DNA of 32,857 nt, taken from positions 1 through 32,857 of the forward strand of contig JBFWIW010000033.1 in assembly GCA_050253535.1 (NCBI GenBank), in the 5' to 3' direction. The notes below the pieces were generated by a model that saw only the letters and a program-made list of their open reading frames with translations, had not been told where the DNA came from and did not search any database. The DNA is from JBFWIW01 sp050253535 (GTDB lineage: Bacteria > Bacillota > Clostridia > Oscillospirales > Oscillospiraceae). The translations under genes were made by a program, and so were the position numbers. Of the stretch, positions 17,258 to 25,154 are shown piece after piece (position 1 is the stretch's first letter; each line of letters starts with the position of its first letter).

Positions 17258-17299
17258 ATCGTCTACCTACACCATAGCAGAGAGGTAGACGATTGTCAA
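17258..17299 (-). promoter_or_regulatory. blaI-like promoter and operator
   Basis: On the minus strand TTGACA (17299-17294), a 17-base spacer and TATGGT (17276-17271). The inverted repeat ATCGTCTACCT (17258-17268) and AGGTAGACGAT (17283-17293), 14 bases apart, covers the spacer next to the -35 and the region just past the -10. This is where a BlaI dimer pair would block RNA polymerase. Confidence 0.75.
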
Positions 17300-17325
17300 C
17301 CATATTCGCAAGTTTTATTCACAGA

Positions 17326-17363
17326 CATGAGGCGCGGATACGAACCCGTATCCGCGCCTCATG
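17326..17363. terminator. Perfect 17-bp hairpin after the DUF362 gene
   Basis: The arms 17326-17342 and 17347-17363 pair without mismatch around AACC. It lies 25 bases past the DUF362 stop and about 30 bases upstream of the blaI promoter. Neither side has a T-tract, so it may act as an RNA stabiliser or a factor-dependent terminator. Confidence 0.5.
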
Positions 17364-17387
17364 TAAAGCTGCCTTGCCGGCGTGCTT

Positions 17388-18509
17388 TCAATAATTGAAT
17401 TTCCTTTTTATTATGACTGCGCCCACAGGGCACATTTCCTGACAGCAAAAGCAGGAAATGCATGTTCTTCGGGAAATATGCGCCCGGCCGTTCTCAACGC
17501 GGATGGTTTTGGACGGGCAGGACTCCGCGCACTTACCGCAGCCGACGCATTTATTATCGTCGATCCGAGGTATAGGACGCAGGAATTTTTTACCGGCTGC
17601 AAGGAGCGGTTTTCGAATAACGGAGGGAAAATTCCCAAAAAGCGTTTCGCTCATCGAGTCGGGCAGCATAAACGGCGGAGAAAACGGCGTTACCGCGCAT
17701 CCTGCCAGCTCGATGTCTTTCGGAAATGCAAGGCTTTCGTCTGCTATCCGGCGCAGAAAAGCTGATTTTGGTGGAATTCCCATAAGATTTGCAGCAAAAA
17801 GGTCGAGAGCAAAAACATCGCGCGAGGCGAGCGTAAGGCCGGTGTGCCGAACCCTGCCGCCGGAGGGACCGTTCCCCTCCATCGCGTCCACCGCATCAAT
17901 AATGCTTACCTGTGGTGCGACGACGCGCGCGAGCTCTGTGATCATACCGCAGAAATCATATATGCCGGCGTAACGGTAGTGCATTTCCGGTTTTTGGAGG
18001 CCGGGCACTGCGCCGAAGAGATTTTTTGTCGCGGCGGAGAATGCGGTCATAGAGTGAGTTTTGAGTTTTGCTGCGTTAATAATGTAATCCGCCTCGCATA
18101 TAGGGGTTATAATATTGAATGAGCGGCAGACAAATCCCTCCGGAGAGGGGACGGATTGCCAGCTGGTATCGTAATTCAAAAACGGTTCGCAGTCCGGTGT
18201 GCGGAGACCGCAGGAGGAATAGACATTTTTGAGCGACGCCGAGACATAGGGACCGCCGGGGCTGTCTGCTATCATAAGACGGGTTATATTATGGCTCTGA
18301 AGCCAGCGCACGATGGCATCGATAAGGTACGGATTCGTCGTAACGGCGAATTCGGGCCTTTTTGCGGTGAGCAGGTTCGGCTTTATTAGTACCCTCATGT
18401 GCGGCTTTAAGTCGGCGGCGATACCGAGTGCTTCGAAATGCCGGGCAACGATATCGTCCATGACTTCCGGCGAGTAGTCGTCGGCTCTGTAAACAGTGAC
18501 TAAAGACAT
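17388..18509 (-). CDS. DUF362 protein with C-terminal two-cluster ferredoxin domain
   Basis: A 373-residue protein. The N-terminal DUF362 domain contains LIKPNLLTAKRPE, an ADSPGGPY segment and an AAKLKTHSMTAFSAATKNLFG segment. The C-terminus is a ferredoxin-like domain with C321xxC324xxC327xxxC331P and a second set C350xxC353xxC356xxxC360P (with an extra C355), for two 4Fe-4S clusters. The family is common in anaerobes and presumed to be redox-active, but the reaction is not established. The frame extends upstream to 18548; the ATG at 18509 is chosen because GAAAGGAAC stands about nine bases before it and the family starts near MSLVTVYRADDY. It is transcribed alone, away from the RNA methyltransferase gene. 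Confidence 0.88.
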   Translation of the reverse strand: MSLVTVYRADDYSPEVMDDIVARHFEALGIAADLKPHMRVLIKPNLLTAKRPEFAVTTNPYLIDAIVRWLQSHNITRLMIADSPGGPYVSASLKNVYSSCGLRTPDCEPFLNYDTSWQSVPSPEGFVCRSFNIITPICEADYIINAAKLKTHSMTAFSAATKNLFGAVPGLQKPEMHYRYAGIYDFCGMITELARVVAPQVSIIDAVDAMEGNGPSGGRVRHTGLTLASRDVFALDLFAANLMGIPPKSAFLRRIADESLAFPKDIELAGCAVTPFSPPFMLPDSMSETLFGNFPSVIRKPLLAAGKKFLRPIPRIDDNKCVGCGKCAESCPSKTIRVENGRAHISRRTCISCFCCQEMCPVGAVIIKRKFNY

Positions 18510-18599
18510 AAAAAAAGTTCCTTTCGGATAAGACACAGCTATAGGCACGTTATGCTATAAAACAGATCCACGGTAAAGAATACCAAAAAAAAGCGGCGA

Positions 18600-18628
18600 T
18601 TGCAAATCCAATATTGCTATGATATGAT
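18600..18628 (+). promoter_or_regulatory. Promoter of the THUMP methyltransferase and lipid kinase genes
   Basis: TTGCAA (18600-18605), 17 bases, TATGAT (18623-18628), about 40 bases before the ATG at 18670. Confidence 0.5.
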
Positions 18629-18669
18629 TCATCAGTAAAATACGTTATTCTTAGGAAACGGAAAATGAT

Positions 18670-19779
18670 ATGGAATTTGAAATGAACGTACCCTGCCTTT
18701 TCGGGCTTGAGGGGTTGGCATCGGACGAGCTTAAAAGACTCAACATGAAAAATGTACGCGCGGATAACGGAAAAGTGGTGTTTTCGGGAGATAAAGCCGA
18801 CATAGCGCGGGCGAACATCTGGCTGCGAACCGGAGAGCGCATACTAGTGAAGGTCGGAGAGACAAGGGCGGAAACATTCGACATGCTGTTCGAGGGTGTA
18901 AAAGCTATGCACTGGGAAGAATTTATCCCGTCCGACGGCATGTTCCCGGTAAAGGGATATTCGCTGAATTCAAAGCTCCATTCAATACCGGACTGTCAGA
19001 AGATAATAAAAAAGGCTATGGTCGACCGATTGGCGGCAAAATACAAGGTCTCGTGGTTCGAGGAGACGGGCGCGAAGTATCAGGTACGCTTTGCCATTAT
19101 GGACGATGTGGCATCCCTCTATCTCGACTCCTCAGGCGCGGGTCTGCACAAAAGGGGCTATAGACCGGTAGGAAACGCCGCGCCGCTCAGGGAAACGCTC
19201 GCCGCCGCTATGGTGAGTCTTGCCCGCTACCGCGGACGCGGGAGCGTGTGCGACCCTTTCTGCGGCTCCGGTACCATACCGATCGAGGCGGCCATGGCGG
19301 CCTTAAACCGTGCTCCCGGCCTTCAGAGAGGGTTTGATGCCCAGCATTGGGCATGGATGAAGGGAAACATCTGGGCGACCGCCGCTGCCGAGGCGCACGA
19401 TAGGGAATTTCGCGGGGATTATGACATCTGGGGAGGAGACATAGACCCAGACAGCATAGAAATCGCGAGGGCAAACGCAAAGCGCGCAGGAGTGGCCGAG
19501 TATATCCGCTTCGAGACGGCCGACGCGAGGACATTTTATCGGGACAAGCCCGGTGTTATTATTACCAATCCGCCGTATGGCGAGCGCGTTATGGAGCATG
19601 CTGATGCGGAAAAACTCTACGCCGAGTTCGGCAGAGCGGCAAGAAAACTAGTTGGCTGGAAATCTTATATCCTCTCATCTCATACGGAATTTGAGCGTAC
19701 GTTCGGAAAGACCGCAGACAAAAAGCGCAAGCTCTACAATGGAATGCTGAAGTGCGATCTTTATATGTATCTGAGGTGA
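18670..19779 (+). CDS. THUMP-domain class I SAM-dependent RNA methyltransferase (RlmL/YpsC-like)
   Basis: A 369-residue methyltransferase. The N-terminal ferredoxin-like and THUMP region (about 1-160) binds RNA. The C-terminal Rossmann domain has the SAM motif DPFCGSGTIPIEA near 194-207 and the catalytic NPPYGER at 300-306, typical of N2-guanine or N6-adenine transfer. The closest named relatives are YpsC of Bacillus and the N-terminal half of E. coli RlmL, which makes m2G2445 in 23S rRNA, so rRNA is the likely target. The RlmK half of the E. coli fusion is absent, as usual in Bacillota. An AGGAAA precedes the start; an alternative ATG lies nine bases downstream. The lipid kinase gene follows after five bases. 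Confidence 0.92.
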   Translation: MEFEMNVPCLFGLEGLASDELKRLNMKNVRADNGKVVFSGDKADIARANIWLRTGERILVKVGETRAETFDMLFEGVKAMHWEEFIPSDGMFPVKGYSLNSKLHSIPDCQKIIKKAMVDRLAAKYKVSWFEETGAKYQVRFAIMDDVASLYLDSSGAGLHKRGYRPVGNAAPLRETLAAAMVSLARYRGRGSVCDPFCGSGTIPIEAAMAALNRAPGLQRGFDAQHWAWMKGNIWATAAAEAHDREFRGDYDIWGGDIDPDSIEIARANAKRAGVAEYIRFETADARTFYRDKPGVIITNPPYGERVMEHADAEKLYAEFGRAARKLVGWKSYILSSHTEFERTFGKTADKKRKLYNGMLKCDLYMYLR

Positions 19780-19784
19780 GGTGC

Positions 19785-20759
19785 TTGAAACATCTTTTTG
19801 TTGTGAACCCGGTCGCCGGGGGTAAAAGGAACGATGTAAAAAAGGTAATAGAAAAAATTAAATCTGAAATGGCGGATTTGGGCGGGGACTATGAGATATA
19901 TATGACTAAGGCGCCGCTTGATGCCTGCCGAAAGGTGCGGGAAGAAGCAGAAAGCGGGGCTGAGCTCCGCGTTTATGCCTGCGGCGGCGACGGGACGCTC
20001 AACGAGTGCGCGAACGGCGCGGTCGGTTTTCCAAATGCCGCTGTTACGCATTATCCCTGCGGTACGGGCAACGACTTTATTAAAATATTCGGTTCGGAGG
20101 CCTCTCGCTTTTTTGATGTCCGCACGCTTGTGGACGGAGAGATAAGACCAATAGATATAATAGAGTGCGGTGGGCGTTACAGCGTGAACATCTGCTCTGT
20201 GGGGATCGACGCCCGTATAGGTGCAGATGTACATAAATACAGCCATCTGCCTATTGTCGGCGGCGCGGCAGGCTATGTCGTGTCGCTCCTTGCAAATTTT
20301 GCAAAGGGAATAAACAATAGCTATATTATAAGGACGGAGAATGAAACGCTGACTGGGGAGTTTGCGCTTGTCTGCGCGTGTAACGGCAGATATTACGGGG
20401 GCGGCTTTAACCCGGTGAGAGAGGCTATGCCGGATGACGGGATTATTGACTTCCTCATCGTGAGCCAAATCTCCAGACTGCGATCACTTACGGTCCTGGG
20501 CAAGTATGCCAGGGGCGACTATGCCAAAATGCCTGATCTGATACGCCATATAAGAGGCAAGTATCTCGAGCTTGAAAGCATGGAGGAGTATATAATTAAT
20601 CTCGATGGGGAGACGATATGTCAGAAAAAAACCTGTTTTAAAATGATTTCGGGCGGAATCAACTTTATTTTTCCACGAGATATGGCGTTTTTTAAAAATA
20701 GATCGGCAAAAAACAATGATAATATGAGTAAAAACGAGTTTTCGGCGGTAAATGGATGA
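19785..20759 (+). CDS. Diacylglycerol kinase-family lipid kinase (DagK/YegS-like)
   Basis: A 324-residue kinase of the DAGKc family. The nucleotide-binding features are NPVAGG at 8-13, GGDGTLNE at 67-74 and PCGTGNDF about 25 residues later. The C-terminal beta-sandwich has YGGGFNPVREAMPDDGIIDFLIV and ends NLDGE...GGINFIFP. It probably phosphorylates diacylglycerol or a related lipid alcohol for phospholipid recycling. The frame opens at 19752, but the TTG at 19785 is preferred: it follows GAGGTGAGGTG, avoids overlap with the methyltransferase and gives the usual KHLFVVNPVAGG start. The stop codon falls inside a 9-bp hairpin (20754-20777). Confidence 0.9.
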   Translation: MKHLFVVNPVAGGKRNDVKKVIEKIKSEMADLGGDYEIYMTKAPLDACRKVREEAESGAELRVYACGGDGTLNECANGAVGFPNAAVTHYPCGTGNDFIKIFGSEASRFFDVRTLVDGEIRPIDIIECGGRYSVNICSVGIDARIGADVHKYSHLPIVGGAAGYVVSLLANFAKGINNSYIIRTENETLTGEFALVCACNGRYYGGGFNPVREAMPDDGIIDFLIVSQISRLRSLTVLGKYARGDYAKMPDLIRHIRGKYLELESMEEYIINLDGETICQKKTCFKMISGGINFIFPRDMAFFKNRSAKNNDNMSKNEFSAVNG

Positions 20760-20777
20760 TATATTAAAATATCATCC
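20754..20777 (+). terminator. AT-rich hairpin over the lipid kinase stop codon
   Basis: GGATGATAT (20754-20762) pairs with ATATCATCC (20769-20777). The TGA stop (20757-20759) is in the left arm. No T-tract follows, so termination is uncertain. Confidence 0.4.
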
Positions 20778-20818
20778 AAATTGAACTTAATAAAACAGAA
20801 TTTTCTTTAAAATAGTAG

Positions 20819-20847
20819 TTGCACAATGGAATATGTTAGGCTATTAT
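20819..20847 (+). promoter_or_regulatory. groES-groEL promoter
   Basis: TTGCAC (20819-20824), 17 bases, TATTAT (20842-20847). Transcription would start near 20854, at the edge of the CIRCE operator. Confidence 0.65.
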
Positions 20848-20850
20848 TAT

Positions 20851-20891
20851 AACTGCGTTAGCACTCAGGCAAAGAGAGTGCTAACGCAGTT
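20851..20891 (+). promoter_or_regulatory. CIRCE operator (HrcA binding site) with extended arms
   Basis: TTAGCACTC (20858-20866), nine bases, GAGTGCTAA (20876-20884): an exact match to the CIRCE consensus. The dyad continues seven bases further on each side (AACTGCG and CGCAGTT), giving 16-bp arms. HrcA repressor binding here represses groESL until heat shock; hrcA itself is outside the window. Confidence 0.97.
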
Positions 20892-20953
20892 ACAGTGTTC
20901 AAAGGGAGAATAGTTATTCCCGTTTGTCTAAAAAAGTTAGGAGGTACGTCAGT

Positions 20954-21238
20954 ATGAAATTAAAGCCACTCGCAGACAGAGTAATCATTAAGCGCGCGGC
21001 GGCTGAGGAGACCACAAAGAGTGGTATTATCCTCACCAGTGCTGCCCAGGAAAAGCCCCAGGTCTATGAAGTTATTGAGGTCGGCCCCGGCGGACTTGTG
21101 GACGGCGAGAAGATCGAAATGGTCGTCAAAAAGGGCGATATGGTCATTACCGGCAAGTACACCGGCACGGAAGTTAAGGTCGAGGGCGAGGAGCTCACGA
21201 TCGTCCGCCAGAACGACATTCTGGCCATCGTTGAATAA
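20954..21238 (+). CDS. groES: Co-chaperonin GroES
   Basis: A 94-residue 10-kDa co-chaperonin that caps the GroEL ring. It starts MKLKPLADRVIIK and has the mobile loop EETTKSGIILTSAAQEKPQ, then VGPGGLVDGEKI and a terminal NDILAIVE. The frame opens 30 bases upstream, but the ATG at 20954 has AGGAGG (20939-20944) nine bases before it and fits the family start. The gene is the first of the CIRCE-controlled operon, with groEL 17 bases downstream. Confidence 0.98.
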   Translation: MKLKPLADRVIIKRAAAEETTKSGIILTSAAQEKPQVYEVIEVGPGGLVDGEKIEMVVKKGDMVITGKYTGTEVKVEGEELTIVRQNDILAIVE

Positions 21239-21255
21239 TACAGGAGGTAATCACA

Positions 21256-22884
21256 ATGGCAAAACAGATCATTTATGGTGAAGAAGCTCGCAGAGCCCTT
21301 GAAAAGGGCGTAAATCAGCTCGCAGATACCGTTAAGCTCACCATTGGACCCAAGGGCAGAAACGTGGTCCTGGACAAGAAGTTTGGCGCGCCCCTCATCA
21401 CGAACGACGGTGTAACGATTGCCAAGGAAATCGAGCTTGAGAACGCATTCGAGAACATGGGAGCCCAGCTGGTCAAGGAAGTTGCCTCCAAGACAAACGA
21501 TGTCGCCGGTGATGGTACCACGACTGCGACGCTTCTGGCTCAGGCTATGGTTCATGAGGGAATAAAGAACGTTGCAGCGGGCGCAAATCCCATGATTATG
21601 AAAAAGGGTATTCAAAAGGCAGTTAACACGGCGGTGGATGCTATAAAGAAGAATTCCCAGCCGGTTACCGGTACCGAGGATATTGCCAGAGTTGGCGCGG
21701 TCTCCTCCGGAGACGACATGATTGGCACTCTCATAGCGGAGGCGATGAAAAAGGTCTCCCAGAACGGCGTAATTACTGTCGAGGAATCCAAGACCGCCGA
21801 GACCTTTTCAGAGGTTGTCGAGGGCATGCAGTTCGACAGAGGCTATATCACCCCATACATGGTTACCGATTCCGAGAAGATGGAGGCCATTCTTGACGAT
21901 CCCTATATTCTCATAACCGATAAGAAGATATCAAACATCCAGGAGATACTGCCGGTTCTGGAGCAGGTCGTGCAGGCGGGCCGCAAGATGCTCGTCATCG
22001 CCGAGGACGTAGAGGGCGAGGCTCTTGCCACCATTATCCTGAACAAGCTGCGCGGCACCTTCACCTGCGTCTGCATAAAGGCCCCGGGCTTCGGCGACAG
22101 ACGCAAGGAAATGCTCAAGGATATCGCCGTACTGACTGGCGGCCAGGTTATCTCATCCGAGCTCGGCATGGAGCTCAAGGATGCAAATGTAAGCATGCTT
22201 GGAACAGCAAGACAGATTAAGGCGTCTAAGGAGAACACAATCATAGTTGACGGCGCCGGTGATTCCAAGGGCATTAAGGATAGAATTGCCCAGATAAAGA
22301 GCGAATATGAGGTTTCCACTTCCGATTACGACAAGGAGAAGCTCCAGGAGCGCCTTGCTAAGCTTTCCGGCGGCGTTGCCGTTATAAAGGTAGGCGCGGC
22401 CACAGAGACCGAGATGAAGGAAAAGAAGCTCCGCATCGAGGATGCGCTTAATGCTACCCGCGCTGCAGTTGAAGAGGGCATCGTGGCTGGTGGCGGCACG
22501 GCGTATGTCGTGGCGTCAAAGGCAGTAGAAAAACTCCTTGCCTCCGCGCACGGCGATGAGAAGACCGGTATTTCCCTTATCGCCAAGGCTCTCCGCGCTC
22601 CGATCAGGCAGATCGCAGAGAACGCCGGACTTGAGGGTGCGGTCATTCTTGACAAAGTCGCAGGCAGCGAGAACACGAGTTTCGGCTATGATGCGGCCAA
22701 GGAAGAGTACTGCGATATGATTAAGGCTGGTATTGTCGACCCGACAAAGGTTTGCCGAAGCGCTCTTGAGAACGCCGCTTCCGTTGCGGCGATGGTGCTT
22801 ACCACCGAGTCTCTCGTCTCCGACATCCCGGCACCTCCGGCTCCGGCCATGCCTGCAGCTCCCGATATGGGCGGCATGTATTAA
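21256..22884 (+). CDS. groEL: Chaperonin GroEL
   Basis: The 542-residue 60-kDa chaperonin subunit of the folding chamber. It starts MAKQIIYGEEARRALEKGVN, has the ATP-binding GPKGRNV and GDGTTTATLLAQ (with the catalytic aspartate) and the AGGGTAY region near 410, and ends with a short GGMY tail. Length is normal. An AGGAGG precedes the ATG, and codon use is more biased to C/G-ending codons than in the flanking genes, as expected for high expression. Cotranscribed with groES under HrcA/CIRCE control; a strong terminator follows. Confidence 0.98.
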   Translation: MAKQIIYGEEARRALEKGVNQLADTVKLTIGPKGRNVVLDKKFGAPLITNDGVTIAKEIELENAFENMGAQLVKEVASKTNDVAGDGTTTATLLAQAMVHEGIKNVAAGANPMIMKKGIQKAVNTAVDAIKKNSQPVTGTEDIARVGAVSSGDDMIGTLIAEAMKKVSQNGVITVEESKTAETFSEVVEGMQFDRGYITPYMVTDSEKMEAILDDPYILITDKKISNIQEILPVLEQVVQAGRKMLVIAEDVEGEALATIILNKLRGTFTCVCIKAPGFGDRRKEMLKDIAVLTGGQVISSELGMELKDANVSMLGTARQIKASKENTIIVDGAGDSKGIKDRIAQIKSEYEVSTSDYDKEKLQERLAKLSGGVAVIKVGAATETEMKEKKLRIEDALNATRAAVEEGIVAGGGTAYVVASKAVEKLLASAHGDEKTGISLIAKALRAPIRQIAENAGLEGAVILDKVAGSENTSFGYDAAKEEYCDMIKAGIVDPTKVCRSALENAASVAAMVLTTESLVSDIPAPPAPAMPAAPDMGGMY

Positions 22885-22905
22885 TTAATTTCTTTAGATT
22901 TATTC

Positions 22906-22944
22906 AAAAAGCCCTCCGGAAGAATTATCCGGAGGGCCTTTTTG
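22906..22944. terminator. groEL terminator
   Basis: AAAAAG-CCCTCCGGA pairs with TCCGGAGGGCCTTTTT with one bulged base, an eight-base loop and a T run on the plus strand; the A run on the left also makes it usable from the minus strand. Confidence 0.88.
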
Positions 22945-22972
22945 CTGCTGACAAAGTAATATGGATTTGTGC

Positions 22973-23017
22973 AAAAAAATCACCGACTTGCCCGCTTGCG
23001 GTTAAGTCAGTGATTTT
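22973..23017 (-). terminator. rplA terminator
   Basis: Read on the minus strand, AAATCACTGACTT pairs with AAGTCGGTGATTT around a 14-base loop and is followed by TTTT. It ends the rpmG-secE-nusG-rplK-rplA operon. Confidence 0.8.
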
Positions 23018-23042
23018 AGTTTAAAATTGTAAAGGGTTTGTT

Positions 23043-23735
23043 TTACAGCTGCTTCATGGCATTGATCTTAATGCCGGGGCCCATGGTGGAGGCGGTGACG
23101 CAGCTTCTGATATACTGGCCCTTCGCGGCTGCGGGCTTGGCCTTCAGAACTGCAGTAATGAGTGTTGTATAGTTATCCATGAGCTTCTCAGTACCGAAGG
23201 AGACCTTACCGATAGGGCAGTGGATAATATTCGTCTTGTCAAGACGGTATTCGATCTTGCCGGCCTTGACTTCGCTTATTGCTTGGGCGAGGTTGGGGGT
23301 GACCGTGCCGGCCTTGGGGGACGGCATGAGGCCCTTAGGGCCTAGGGTCTTACCGAGACGTCCCACAACGCCCATCATATCCGGTGTTGCGATGACGACG
23401 TCGTAGTCAAAGAAGTTTTCCTTCTGGATACGCTCGACCATATCCATAGCGCCAACGAAGTCGGCGCCGGCATCAAGAGCTTCCTTCTGGCGCTCTTCCT
23501 TACAGAATACAAGCACCCTGCGCGTCTTTCCGGTGCCGTGGGGAAGCACGACGGCGCCGCGGACCTGCTGGTCGGCGTGGCGGGAATCGACGCCGAGCTT
23601 AATGTGAAGCTCAACTGTCTCGTCGAACTTGGCCTTTGCACTTTTGACGAGAAGGTCAAAAGCATCGGCGGCTTCGTAAAATGTTGATTTGTCAACGAGC
23701 TTAGCGCTCTCTTTATAATTCTTACCTCTAAACAT
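23043..23735 (-). CDS. rplA: 50S ribosomal protein L1
   Basis: The 230-residue L1 binds the mobile stalk of 23S rRNA and also represses its own mRNA. Family traits include VELHIKLGVDSRHADQQVRG, VLPHGTGK, ATPDMMGVVGRLGKTLGPKGLMP and KAGKIEYRLDKTNIIH, with a C-terminal ASTMGPGIKIN. It begins three bases after the rplK stop region and is the last gene of its operon; rplJ and rplL, which often follow, are absent. A strong terminator lies between it and groEL, which is transcribed towards it. Autoregulation through the leader at 24191-24246 is likely. Confidence 0.98.
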   Translation of the reverse strand: MFRGKNYKESAKLVDKSTFYEAADAFDLLVKSAKAKFDETVELHIKLGVDSRHADQQVRGAVVLPHGTGKTRRVLVFCKEERQKEALDAGADFVGAMDMVERIQKENFFDYDVVIATPDMMGVVGRLGKTLGPKGLMPSPKAGTVTPNLAQAISEVKAGKIEYRLDKTNIIHCPIGKVSFGTEKLMDNYTTLITAVLKAKPAAAKGQYIRSCVTASTMGPGIKINAMKQL

Positions 23736-23737
23736 GA

Positions 23738-24166
23738 TTATGCCTCCTCTATGACGATGCCCATGCTGCGGGCGGTACCGGCGATCATGCTCATGGCGGC
23801 TTCAATGCTGCCGGCGTTGAGGTCGTTCATCTTTATCTCGGCGATCTTGCGGACGTCCTCACGGCTAAGCTTTGCGACCTTATCCCTCTGCGGAACGCCG
23901 GAGGCCTTATCAAGGCCAGCCGCCTTCTTGAGAAGAACGGCCGCCGGGGGAGACTTCGTAATAAAGGAAAAGCTGCGGTCCGAATAAACGGTAATAACGA
24001 CGGGGATGGTCATCCCCATCTCGCTTTTGGTGCGCTCGTTAAATTCCTTTGTGAATGCGCCTATGTTGACGCCGTGCTGACCGAGCGCGGGACCTACCGG
24101 GGGAGCGGGAGTCGCTTTTCCGGCAGGAATTTGGAGTTTAATTATTCCTGTAACTTTCTGTGCCAC
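23738..24166 (-). CDS. rplK: 50S ribosomal protein L11
   Basis: The 142-residue L11 belongs to the GTPase-associated stalk base. It begins AQKVTGIIKLQIPAGKATPAPPVG after the start, then GPALGQHGVNI, and ends GTARSMGIVIEE. The frame is open 51 bases further upstream, but the GTG at 24166-24164 is chosen: it gives the family N-terminus and lies ten bases after AGGAGG (24182-24177). GTG is a non-standard start that could lower initiation. It follows nusG after a 125-base gap that contains an L1-type leader, and is followed immediately by rplA. Confidence 0.97.
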   Translation of the reverse strand: MAQKVTGIIKLQIPAGKATPAPPVGPALGQHGVNIGAFTKEFNERTKSEMGMTIPVVITVYSDRSFSFITKSPPAAVLLKKAAGLDKASGVPQRDKVAKLSREDVRKIAEIKMNDLNAGSIEAAMSMIAGTARSMGIVIEEA

Positions 24167-24190
24167 TGTGTGAGCACCTCCTATAAAAAT

Positions 24191-24246
24191 GTGGTGACAC
24201 GCCGCCTGTCGGCGCATCCTTGACGGAGCTCCACGGCTCCTCCCAC
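24191..24246 (-). promoter_or_regulatory. L1-binding leader before rplK-rplA (23S rRNA mimic)
   Basis: On the minus strand GTGGGAGG (24246-24239) starts a structure that closes with CACCAC (24196-24191). Inside are a GGAGC/GCTCC hairpin, CCGTCAAGGAT and a GCC/GGC-rich hairpin. The L1 site of 23S rRNA has the same framework: GGTGGGAGG on one side and CCGACCTTGAAATACCACC on the other. This implies translational feedback by L1 on rplK-rplA. The match is by eye. Confidence 0.6.
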
Positions 24247-24291
24247 TTTGCCAAAAACGGCAGCAAAACGAAAACCGCTCTGCATAAATGG

Positions 24292-24816
24292 TTAGTTTTT
24301 AATGAGTTCTATCTGGTCAAAATCGAGGTCAACAGGTGTTTCACGGCCAAACATGGAGACAATGACCCGTACTCTGCTCTTTTCCACTTCGATATCGTCA
24401 ACGGTGCCGAAGAAACCCTCAAGCGGCCCGTCTGTAACCTTGACGCTGCTTCCAACTTCGAAATTAACAACTATATCGTGCTTCTCGACGCCAAGCGCCG
24501 CGATCTCCTCGTCGGTAAGTGGAACGGCCTTATTGCCGGAGCCGACAAAACCAGTGACGCCGCGTACATTGCGGACAAGGTGCCAGCTCTCATCAGTCAT
24601 GATCATTTTGACGAGGACATAGCCGGGAAATACCTTCCTCTCGACCGTTTTGGTCTGGGAATCGGCAATTTCGGTGACAGTTTCCATCGGAATGTTGATC
24701 TCAAGGATGAGGTCCTGCATTTTTCGGTTTTCGGCCGCCTTGCCTATCGTATCGGCAACAGCGTTTTCATAACCGGAATAAGTGTGGACGACATACCATT
24801 TTGCTTCTTCCGCCAT
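24292..24816 (-). CDS. nusG: Transcription termination/antitermination factor NusG
   Basis: A 174-residue factor that binds RNA polymerase and links it to Rho or to the ribosome. The N-terminal NGN domain shows WYVVHTYSGYENAVADTI and VFPGYVLVKM, then NVRGVTGFVGSGNKAVPL; the KOW domain is VGSSVKVTDGPLEGFFGTV at about 121-139. Length is usual for Bacillota. It follows secE after a nine-base gap and precedes the rplK leader, in the standard secE-nusG-rplK-rplA order. Confidence 0.98.
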   Translation of the reverse strand: MAEEAKWYVVHTYSGYENAVADTIGKAAENRKMQDLILEINIPMETVTEIADSQTKTVERKVFPGYVLVKMIMTDESWHLVRNVRGVTGFVGSGNKAVPLTDEEIAALGVEKHDIVVNFEVGSSVKVTDGPLEGFFGTVDDIEVEKSRVRVIVSMFGRETPVDLDFDQIELIKN

Positions 24817-24825
24817 GACTGCTCC

Positions 24826-25125
24826 TTAAGCGGTTAGGGAGATGAGGAGGTGGACGCCCATGGACGCGATCTCGTCAAATCCCCAGATAACGACTGCGGC
24901 GACTGCCATAACGGTCAGAGCTACTAGCGTGTTATTAAAAATTTGCCTGGGTGTTGGCCAAACGACCTTCTTGAGTTCGCTCTTCATCTCGCGGAACCAT
25001 CTGGTTACGCGCTCACCGGTGCGGACGAAGAACCCCTTTTTCTTTGAGGACTTTTTGGCGGGGGCATCAGTTTCCGAAACTTCGGGGTCACTGAGTCTTG
25101 TAATGTTCTTATCTTCGGAAGCCAT
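24826..25125 (-). CDS. secE: Preprotein translocase subunit SecE
   Basis: About 99 residues. A charged, lysine-rich N-terminal region precedes the SecE signature WFREMKSELKKVVWPTPRQ and a single C-terminal membrane helix (VALTVMAVAAVVIWGF). SecE clamps SecY in the membrane translocon. An upstream ATG (25134) overlaps the ribosome binding site AAAGGA, so the next in-frame ATG at 25125 is taken as the start (eight bases from AAAGGA). It lies between rpmG and nusG in the usual order. The N-terminal extension is longer than in the shortest SecE proteins, but this is common. Confidence 0.95.
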   Translation of the reverse strand: MASEDKNITRLSDPEVSETDAPAKKSSKKKGFFVRTGERVTRWFREMKSELKKVVWPTPRQIFNNTLVALTVMAVAAVVIWGFDEIASMGVHLLISLTA

Positions 25126-25154
25126 AAAATACATCCTTTCCTAAAAGCCTCGCA

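Noticed and set aside
19761..20468. A 235-codon frame on the minus strand
   Set aside because: It is antisense to the lipid kinase with its GGDGT motif; composition is unlike a real protein.
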